From: Clostridia bacterium
GTDB taxonomy: Bacteria; Bacillota_A; Clostridia; TANB77; CAG-508
Assembly (NCBI GenBank): GCA_022792975.1
Contig: JAAWCC010000065.1
Location: 1 to 5,386, forward strand
DNA: 5,386 nucleotides
Reading direction: 5' to 3'
The translations under genes and the position numbers were made by a program. Below, piece by piece: positions 1 to 5,386 of the stretch. The notes below the pieces were generated by a model. It had not been told where the DNA came from and ran no database searches. It saw nothing but the letters and a program-made list of their open reading frames with translations. Position 1 is the first letter of the stretch; each line of letters opens with the position of its first letter.

Positions 1-18
1 AAATTTGAAGTTAAGTGA
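1..18 (+). CDS. C-terminal end of a probable OmpR-family response regulator (partial)
   Basis: The first frame reads KFEVK and then TGA at 16-18. Winged-helix OmpR/PhoB response regulators commonly end with a G-Y-K/R-F motif in the last beta hairpin, and the gene downstream is a sensor kinase separated by only nine bases, the usual order in a two-component operon. What is seen is just five codons and a stop; the family is inferred from that tail and the context. It would be the DNA-binding partner phosphorylated by the kinase that follows. Confidence 0.5.
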   Translation, partial: KFEVK

Positions 19-27
19 GGGTAAAAG

Positions 28-1516
28 GTGGTAGCAAATATAAAAGATAGATTTAAAAGTGTCAGAGTAAAGCTGTTTATGACTCTTTGTATAACAATTA
101 CAATTATAATAGTATTTTTAATACTAATTAATAGCATTGTACTCGAAGAATATTACATATATTCAAAACAAACAATGCTACTAACAGCATATGAAATAAT
201 AAATGATTACTATAATGGAGAATTAAATGGTGTAAATATAGAATTAGACCTTGAAAAAATGTCAGTCAGTAATGACTTTGACATATTAGTAAAAACAAGT
301 AACAGTATATATACAACTAGCAAAGACTTCATATCATCATTAACAGATGCAAGCTATAATAAAAAGAGAGGAATAGACGAAAATGTGCTTTACAATAAAG
401 ATAAAGTAGAAATCAAGAGAACAATTGATAAAAAAACAGAATTATCCTTCATTCTACTTTCAGCAGAATTAGACAATGGATATGAATTATACATAAGAGT
501 TGCTGTTGCATCAATACAGGAAAGTGTTAAAATAGCAAATAAGTTCTTAATGCTAATGGGATTTGTAACAATAATAGTTAGCGGAATGATAGTCTTGGTA
601 ATTTCAAGAAAATTTACATCACCAATCGAAGAACTAAATGACATTACAGCAAAAATATCCGAATTAGATTTTAGCCACAAATACGAGGTAAAAGAAACAG
701 AAGACGAAATAAATAATTTGCGGACGTAATATAAATACAATGTCAGAAACTTTAGAAAAAACAATAAAGCAACTTAGGAGTTCAAACATTGAGCTTGAAA
801 AAGACATAGAAGAAAAATCGAGAACAGACGAAATGAGAAAGCAATTCATTTCAGATGTATCACATGAACTAAAAACGCCAATAGCCCTAATACAGGGATA
901 TGCAGAAGGATTAGTAGAGAATATAACCGAGGATGAAGAAAGCAGGAAATTTTATGCAGAAGTTATATTAGATGAAGCAAATAAAATGGATATAGTAGTA
1001 AAAAAATTATTAGAACTTATGAGGCTTGAATATGGAAAAAATGCATTTAATTTAACAAAATTTAATATATCAGAGCTTATTTGCGAAATAATCAGAAAGT
1101 CTACAAAAGTACTCGAGGAGGAAAATATAACAGTTAAATTTGAAGATAAAGAAATATACGTAATCGCAGACGAATTCTATGCAGAACAAGTATTTAACAA
1201 TTATTTTACAAATGCTATAAAAAATGCTTCAGAAATAGATGGAAAAAAAGAAATAAAAATAAGCTATGAAATAAAAGAAAAGAAATTAAGAGTAAATATA
1301 TTTAATACAGGAGAAAATATATCAAGTGAAGACTTAATAAGAATATGGAATAGATTTTATAAAGTAGATACCTCAAGAAATAGAGAAAATGGAGGAACAG
1401 GAATCGGATTATCTCTTGTAAAAGCAATAATGACAAATACAAACAACAAATATGGAGTAGAAAATAAAGAAAACGGTGTAGAATTCTATTTTGAAGTAAA
1501 TCTTGGAAACAATTAA
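28..1516 (+). CDS. Membrane sensor histidine kinase, +1 frame change at CGG (721)
   Basis: A two-component sensor kinase, about 495 residues if the frames are joined by skipping C721. The GTG start at 28 is chosen because GAGGG at 17-21 lies six bases upstream. Domains in joined numbering: membrane segment 1 at about 15-39, an extracytoplasmic sensor region to about 170, membrane segment 2 at about 173-193, a HAMP domain at about 194-245 with its conserved Pro199, a HisKA domain with H-box SHELKTP (phospho-acceptor His279), and a HATPase domain with N-box at 390-399, G1 box NTGENI at 426-431 (Asn in place of the usual Asp), F-box WNRFYK at 440-445 and G2 box GGTGIGL at 455-461. The first frame stops at 727-729, inside HAMP; the second frame has been open only since 713, so the shift must fall within 713-726. 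Joining gives N-L-G-R-N-I-N-T-M-S-E, a normal HAMP second helix. The ATG at 740 has no ribosome binding site and would leave a kinase without membrane or sensor. Either this is a recoded functional gene or a single-base insertion has broken it. It lies in an operon with the upstream regulator; the stimulus is unknown. Confidence 0.9.
721..724 (+). other. Candidate +1 recoding site 1 (CGGA, in the kinase HAMP domain)
   Basis: The zero-frame codons are TTG CGG ACG TAA, so normal decoding stops two codons later. Reading TTG, skipping C, then GGA CGT AAT ATA restores the HAMP helix. The P-site codon TTG cannot re-pair with TGC after a one-base slip, so classical P-site slippage of the prfB kind is not favoured. 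Out-of-frame binding of a GGA-reading tRNA, or a four-base reading of CGGA, fits better. A real or sequencing-derived insertion of one C would look identical in this sequence alone. Confidence 0.55.
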
Positions 1517-1559
1517 AATACTAGAATTTATAAGAAATAAAAAAGGAAAATTATATAAA

Positions 1560-1586
1560 TTAGCACTCTCTACTTGACAGTGCTAA
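1560..1586 (+). promoter_or_regulatory. CIRCE operator (HrcA binding site)
   Basis: The left arm TTAGCACTC (1560-1568) is a perfect match to the CIRCE half-site. It is followed by the canonical nine-base spacer and the right arm CAGTGCTAA (1578-1586), which differs from the consensus GAGTGCTAA at one base. The symmetry extends outward to 1558 and 1588. CIRCE is the operator of the HrcA repressor, which controls groE and dnaK operons and, in some Firmicutes, clp genes. Here it covers the -35 box of the clpB promoter, so HrcA binding would block polymerase and heat stress would relieve it. Confidence 0.95.
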
Positions 1587-1602
1587 TTTTTGGTATTATA
1601 AT
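1574..1602 (+). promoter_or_regulatory. Consensus sigma-A promoter of clpB
   Basis: TTGACA at 1574-1579, a 17-base spacer and TATAAT at 1597-1602: both boxes and the spacing are ideal. Transcription should start around 1609, giving an untranslated leader of about 55 bases. The -35 box begins inside the CIRCE spacer and runs into the right arm, which suggests very strong expression held down by repression. Confidence 0.93.
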
Positions 1603-1650
1603 ATATATTGATGTAAACATAAAAATAATTATTAAAAACATAATAAAGAT

Positions 1651-1655
1651 AGGAG
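1651..1655 (+). promoter_or_regulatory. Ribosome binding site of clpB
   Basis: AGGAG with nine bases before the ATG at 1665. It fixes the start of clpB, which then begins with the [13 protein letters not shown] sequence typical of ClpB N-domains. Confidence 0.85.
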
Positions 1656-1664
1656 TGATTATTT

Positions 1665-4264
1665 ATGAATATTCAAAAATTTACACAAAAATCTTTAGAA
1701 GCAGTGCAAGAAGCACAAAACCTTGCAATAGAAAATAAAAATGCACAAATAGAAGAGGAGCATTTATTACTAGCATTACTTAAACAAGATAATAGTTTAA
1801 TAAAAGAGCTATTAAAAAAGATAAATCAAAACGAAGATATAGAAACAGACATAACTAGTATAATCTCAAAAAAACCAAAAATTACAGGAGGTGCCAGACC
1901 AAAAGACCGGAATTTATGTATCACAAGATGTAGACATAGTTCTTGCAAATTCAGAAACAATTGCAAAAGATATGAAGGATGACTATGTATCAGTAGAGCA
2001 TATAATGCTTGCAATATTTAATAACCAAAATAAAGAAATAAAAGAATTACTAAAAAAATATAACATTACAAAAAATGAATTTTTGAAGGTATTATCAAGT
2101 GTAAGAGGTAATACAAGAGTAACATCAGATAACCCAGAAGTAGCATATGATGCCTTGAAAAAATATGGTCAAGACTTAGTAGACTTAGCAAGAAGGCAGA
2201 AATTAGACCCAGTAATAGGAAGAGATGCAGAAATAAGAAATGTAATTAGAATATTATCAAGAAAAACAAAAAACAATCCATGCTTAATAGGAGAACCAGG
2301 AGTAGGAAAAACAGCAATTGCAGAAGGATTAGCGCTCAGAATAGTAAGAGGAGATGTACCAGAGGGACTAAAAGGTTGTACAATATTCTCGCTAGATATG
2401 GGATTATTGGTTGCTGGGGCAAAATATAGAGGAGAGTTTGAAGAAAGACTAAAAGCAGTATTACAAGAGATAAAGAAGAGTGAAGGAAAAATAATCTTAT
2501 TTATAGACGAAATTCACACAATAGTTGGAGCAGGAAAAACTGAAGGGGCAATGGATGCAGGAAATCTTTTAAAGCCAATGCTTGCAAGAGGAGAACTACA
2601 TTGCATAGGAGCAACAACCTTAAATGAATATAGACAGTATATAGAGAAAGACCAAGCATTAGAAAGACGTTTTCAACCAGTTTTAGTGGATGAACCAACA
2701 GTAGAAGACACAATATCAATTTTAAGAGGATTAAAGGAAAGATACGAAATATACCATGGTGTAAAAATATCAGATAATAGCCTTATTGCTGCTGCAACAT
2801 TATCACATAGATATATATCAGATAGATTTTTACCAGATAAGGCAATAGATTTAATAGACGAGGCATGTAGTATGATAAAAACAGAAATGCAATCTATGCC
2901 AGCAGAAGTAGACGAAATATCAAGAAAAATAATGCAATTAGAAATAGAAGAAACAGCGCTATCAAAAGAAAAAGACGAGATATCAAAAAAGCGTTTAGAG
3001 GATATTCAAAAGGAAAAATCAGAATTAAAAACAAAATTTGACGTTATGAAGGCAAAGTGGGAAAACGAGAAGCAGGCAATAGGAAAAGTGCAAAAATTAC
3101 GTGAAGATATAGAAAAAGTAACTTTAGATATAGAAAAAGCAGAAAGAAACTATGAACTAAATAAAGCAGCTGAATTAAAATATGGTAAATTGCCAGAACT
3201 GCAAAAAGAGTTAGAGATAGAGGAAAAGATATCAGAAAAAAGCAAAGAAGGTGGATTACTTAGAAATAAGGTTACTGAAGACGAAATAACAAAAATAATT
3301 TCTAAATGGACGGGAATACCAGTTAGCAAGCTCATGGAGGGAGAAAGAAAAAAACTGCTAAATTTAAAAGATATTCTTCATGAAAGAATAATAGGACAAG
3401 AGGAGGCAGTAATTAATGTTTCAGAAGCCATTATGAGATCAAGAGCAGGAATAGGAAATCCAAATCAGCCAATAGGTTCATTTTTATTTCTAGGTCCAAC
3501 AGGAGTTGGAAAAACAGAACTCGCAAAAGCATTAGCAGAAAGCCTATTTGACGACGAGCACAACATAATAAGAATAGATATGTCAGAATACATGGAAAAA
3601 TATTCTGTATCAAGGCTAATTGGAGCTCCTCCAGGATATGTAGGATATGAAGAAGGAGGGCAACTAACAGAAGCGGTTAGAGGAAAACCATATTCAGTAG
3701 TCTTATTTGACGAAATTGAAAAAGCACATCCAGATGTATTTAATATACTGCTGCAAGTATTAGATGACGGAAGAATAACAGATTCACAAGGAAGAACAGT
3801 AGACTTTAAAAATACGATAATAATTCTCACATCTAACTTAGGCTCAGACTTTATACTAGAAGGAATAAACAAAAATGGAGAAATATCAGACGAAGCTAAG
3901 GAAAAAGTAAATGATTTATTAAAACATACCTTTAGGCCAGAATTTTTAAATCGTTTAGATGAAATTATATTTTATAAGCCACTAAAAAAAGAAGAAGTTT
4001 CTAGAATATTAGATTTACTAATAAAAGACTTAGAAAAAAGATTAGAAGATAAAAATATAAAATTAGAACTAAGTCACAAAGCTAAAGAATATTTAATCAA
4101 TAACGGATATGACCAAATCTATGGTGCAAGACCTTTAAAAAGATTTGTTAAGAAAAAATTAGAAACAATGCTGGCAGAGAAAATGTTAAAACAAGAAATA
4201 GCACCTAATAGCAAACTTTTGATAGAGTGTGAAAATAATGAACTATATTTTAAACGGAATTTAA
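1665..4264 (+). CDS. clpB: ClpB (Hsp100) protein disaggregase, +1 frame changes at CGG codons 1908 and 4255
   Basis: A cytoplasmic hexameric AAA+ ATPase that threads aggregated protein through its pore and works with DnaK/DnaJ/GrpE. Joining the frames at 1908 and 4255 gives 865 residues, close to the family's usual length of about 860. In joined numbering: Clp N-domain repeats over about 1-145, NBD1 with Walker A GEPGVGKT (209-216), pore tyrosine in GAKYRG (254), Walker B DE (281-282) and arginine finger region ERRF (333-336); a long charged coiled-coil M-domain at about 409-520, which distinguishes ClpB from ClpC and ClpA; NBD2 with Walker A GPTGVGKT (610-617), pore motif GYVGY (656-660) and Walker B DE (682-683); sensor-2 motif GARPLKR near the end. 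The first frame (to 1982) supplies only the first part of the N-domain. The second continues as [16 protein letters not shown] with no plausible start of its own. The C-terminus either ends at TAA 4262-4264 after a further shift (ELYFKGI) or runs unshifted to 4293 with 12 extra residues unlike ClpB. It is a single-gene unit under CIRCE. ClpB identity is firm; whether full-length protein is made depends on the frame changes. Confidence 0.93.
1908..1911 (+). other. Candidate +1 recoding site 2 (CGGA, in the ClpB N-domain)
   Basis: The zero-frame codons are GAC CGG AAT TTA, and this frame ends without homology at 1982. Skipping C1908 gives GAC GGA ATT TAT, reading [16 protein letters not shown], a normal ClpB N-domain linker. 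Stop codons alone allow a shift anywhere between 1864 and 1982; protein resemblance narrows it to about 1893-1910, and the exact base is inferred from the CGG pattern. An AGGAGG at 1886-1891 ends 16 bases upstream. The other two sites have nothing like it, so it is unlikely to be a required stimulator. Confidence 0.55.
4255..4258 (+). other. Candidate +1 recoding site 3 (CGGA, at the ClpB C-terminus)
   Basis: The zero frame reads AAA CGG AAT TTA ATG and continues for 12 codons to the stop ending at 4293. Skipping C4255 gives AAA GGA ATT TAA, ending the protein at 4264 and giving ClpB a usual length. The final 12 zero-frame residues ([12 protein letters not shown]) do not resemble a ClpB tail. 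This site is weaker than the first two because both readings give an intact ATPase core. Confidence 0.4.
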
Positions 4265-4312
4265 TGTGTTACTATGAAGAAATAGCTTCATAACTAATTT
4301 AATACATGAACT

Positions 4313-4351
4313 CCAGAACAGTCCAGAACTTATAGAACTGGACTGTTTTGG
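4313..4351. terminator. Hairpin between convergent genes, probable terminator
   Basis: A 14-base inverted repeat: CCAGAACAGTCCAG at 4313-4326 pairs with CTGGACTGTTTTGG at 4338-4351 across an 11-base loop, with one G-T wobble. The inner eight pairs (4319-4326 with 4338-4345) are followed by TTTT at 4346-4349, which could act as a short U-tract for clpB transcripts. There is no long T-run after the full stem on either strand, so it is a weak intrinsic terminator by sequence. Its position between clpB and the opposing hydrolase gene fits termination of both. Confidence 0.6.
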
Positions 4352-4397
4352 AATAGAGAATTTGTAACATACTAAATTCTTTATATGAGTAATTTTC

Positions 4398-5171
4398 TTA
4401 CAGAAATTTTTTTACAAACTGAATACTAGCTTTCATGGAGTTAGGATGAGTCGAAAAGATTTGCGTAAAAGGTTTATCTTCGGGAATTTGACTGCTTTTA
4501 GGAACAATTACATCGCCATTAATTTCTTTTTCTTTATCAAACCACTTTAGAAAAAGCACTATTGGATTTAATGTAAACTTAGGACATACTGATACCACGA
4601 TAATATAACAGTGCTGCTCTAAATAATCAAGACAAAGGTTTGTTAAAAACTTGGAATTTTCACATAAATCTTTATCAACATTGTGATCAGAAAATATATT
4701 ATGAAAGAATATCTTTTCTAACCAATTCAGTCTACTTTCAAATACATGCTTGTTAATAATAGGAATCCCTTTCTTATTTAATGGAGCAGATACACTGACA
4801 ATTGTGACTTTTCTTTTTAGCCATTTAGTGGCTTCGATAAAACAGCTACCGCATTTTGAATGACCATGGAGAATAATGTTTTCATATTGCTGCATACAAG
4901 TATCTATATAATTTGCTAACTCTTTTGCAGCTATTGATAGCCCCTCACATTCAAAGGTGTAAAATAATGATAATACAGTATAATTTCCATAGCCATTTCC
5001 ACTTGATGGGAAGAATAAAGGATCTTTATGTATTACATTATCATAGTTATCGACAGACAGCGAATATCCACTTCCCATAATGATACATGTTTTGCAATCA
5101 CGGTTTGTAGATGTCCTTACTCTTTGCAGAATAATATTTTCTGTCTTTAAAATTACATTCCGTAATTTCAT
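4398..5171 (-). CDS. Alpha/beta hydrolase-like protein (putative esterase/lipase)
   Basis: A 257-residue protein read leftward. The ATG at 5171 is chosen over an upstream in-frame ATG at 5222 because AAAGGAG lies seven bases before it, and because the 5222 start overlaps the likely -10 box. The fold is suggested by IILHGHSKCG, a G-x-S-x-x-G nucleophile elbow with Ser105, then NGDVIVPKSSQ with candidate acid Asp220, and STHPNSM near the end with candidate His242. Order and spacing fit a Ser-Asp-His triad. There is no signal peptide or membrane segment, so it is probably cytoplasmic. The substrate is not predictable. It is convergent with clpB, has its own promoter and lies next to a tRNA gene. 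Its sense strand is far less A-loaded than the kinase and clpB and is richer in Cys, His and T-ending codons, hinting at a different origin. Codon 4 is CGG in a CGGA context; here the protein needs no shift, and a +1 shift would give MKLGM and stop. Confidence 0.75.
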   Translation of the reverse strand: MKLRNVILKTENIILQRVRTSTNRDCKTCIIMGSGYSLSVDNYDNVIHKDPLFFPSSGNGYGNYTVLSLFYTFECEGLSIAAKELANYIDTCMQQYENIILHGHSKCGSCFIEATKWLKRKVTIVSVSAPLNKKGIPIINKHVFESRLNWLEKIFFHNIFSDHNVDKDLCENSKFLTNLCLDYLEQHCYIIVVSVCPKFTLNPIVLFLKWFDKEKEINGDVIVPKSSQIPEDKPFTQIFSTHPNSMKASIQFVKKFL

Positions 5172-5178
5172 AAGATTA

Positions 5179-5185
5179 CTCCTTT
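5179..5185 (-). promoter_or_regulatory. Ribosome binding site of the hydrolase gene
   Basis: On the minus strand this reads AAAGGAG with seven bases before the ATG at 5171. It decides the start of the hydrolase against the longer in-frame alternative, and it places the CGG codon inside the translated region. Confidence 0.8.
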
Positions 5186-5221
5186 CAAATTTATTAGCAT
5201 AAAGCATTATCTTCAATAACA

Positions 5222-5250
5222 ATTATAGCATGATTTATACTAATATTCAA
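5222..5250 (-). promoter_or_regulatory. Promoter of the hydrolase gene
   Basis: Read on the minus strand: TTGAAT (5250-5245), a 17-base spacer ending in TGC, then TATAAT (5227-5222). The -10 box is perfect and carries an extended TGn element. Transcription would start near 5215, about 45 bases before the ATG. Confidence 0.75.
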
Positions 5251-5311
5251 TATAAAAAAAGTGAACTTATAAATGGATACATAAAAAAATTTTAAATTTT
5301 TCATGAAAGTG

Positions 5312-5341
5312 TTGACATTTTAAATAGAAATATAGTATAAT
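5312..5341 (+). promoter_or_regulatory. Promoter of the tRNA-Leu gene
   Basis: TTGACA at 5312-5317, an 18-base spacer and TATAAT at 5336-5341, both perfect boxes. The predicted start near 5348 lies about 16 bases before the mature tRNA 5' end, a normal short leader for RNase P processing. It diverges from the hydrolase promoter. Confidence 0.85.
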
Positions 5342-5363
5342 AATTCTTGCCAGTTTAAGAAAT

Positions 5364-5386
5364 GCAGATGTGGCGGAACTGGCAGA
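5364..5386 (+). tRNA. tRNA-Leu, 5' part only (runs off the window)
   Basis: The 23 bases fit the start of a tRNA: acceptor arm GCAGATG (5364-5370), T8, the D-stem from G10 (5373), A14 (5377) and the invariant GG of the D-loop at 5381-5382. The pattern TGGCGGAA followed by TGGCAGA is typical of bacterial tRNA-Leu. The anticodon is outside the window, so the isoacceptor cannot be given; tRNA-Ser is the less likely alternative. Confidence 0.85.

Noticed and set aside
740..1516. The second kinase segment as a separate soluble kinase gene starting at ATG 740
   Set aside because: There is no ribosome binding site before 740. The start falls inside the HAMP domain, and the reading just upstream (722-739) continues the same domain.
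1517..1559. A terminator after the kinase gene
   Set aside because: The stretch is AT-rich with no stable stem followed by a T-run. The only inverted repeat nearby is CIRCE.
1891..1893. GTG at 1891 as the start of a short ClpB form, with AGGAGG at 1886-1891
   Set aside because: The Shine-Dalgarno-like bases overlap the GTG and leave no spacing. The codons after it up to GGA at 1909 do not resemble ClpB, whereas the upstream frame supplies the missing N-domain.
390..3872. Minus-strand open frames at 390-764, 664-849, 1826-2014, 2501-2719, 3150-3335, 3431-3613 and 3465-3872
   Set aside because: They lie opposite conserved kinase or ClpB codons, lack ribosome binding sites and recognisable domains, and are explained by the composition of the opposite strand.
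28..4293. Both broken genes as ordinary pseudogenes
   Set aside because: All domain motifs are intact, the clpB promoter and operator are near ideal, and the only lesions are single-base +1 events at in-frame CGG. A sequencing artefact cannot be excluded, but decay is a poor fit.
1..5386. Window length equal to that of phage phiX174
   Set aside because: This is coincidence. The content is bacterial chromosome with kinase, clpB and tRNA genes and no phiX-like gene.

Overview
This is an AT-rich window with strongly A-loaded plus-strand coding sequence and AGA as the usual arginine codon. A CIRCE heat-shock operator controls clpB. These traits suggest a low-GC Firmicute of the Clostridia type; the exact lineage cannot be read from the sequence alone.

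Layout, left to right: (1) the last codons of what is probably an OmpR-type response regulator (1-18); (2) a membrane sensor histidine kinase (28-1516) whose frame changes at base 721; (3) a 148-base intergenic region with a near-perfect CIRCE operator overlapping a consensus sigma-A promoter; (4) clpB, the Hsp100 disaggregase (1665 to 4264 or 4293), whose frame changes near 1908 and probably again at 4255; (5) a hairpin between convergent genes; (6) a minus-strand alpha/beta hydrolase-like gene (5171-4398) with its own promoter; (7) a consensus promoter and the first 23 bases of a tRNA-Leu running off the right edge.

The most notable observation concerns the frame breaks. In the kinase and clpB together, the codon CGG occurs in the reading frame exactly three times, and each time it sits at a +1 frame change: 721, 1908 and 4255. 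In each case the four bases are CGGA, and skipping the C (or reading CGGA as one codon) restores the conserved protein: the HAMP domain of the kinase, the N-domain of ClpB, and a ClpB C-terminus of usual length. Seven other CGG trinucleotides in these genes lie out of frame and show no shift. Sequencing error or pseudogene decay would not be expected to pick only in-frame CGG. A systematic +1 shift or four-base decoding at CGG, in a genome where CGG may have lost its tRNA, is therefore a serious hypothesis. The minus-strand hydrolase has one in-frame CGG (codon 4, again CGGA). There a +1 shift would stop translation after five residues, so that gene is an exception, a recent arrival, or regulated by the shift.

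The kinase and response regulator would form a two-component system of unknown stimulus. clpB would be a stand-alone heat-shock transcription unit repressed by HrcA. The hydrolase next to the tRNA gene differs in base composition from its neighbours and may be acquired.
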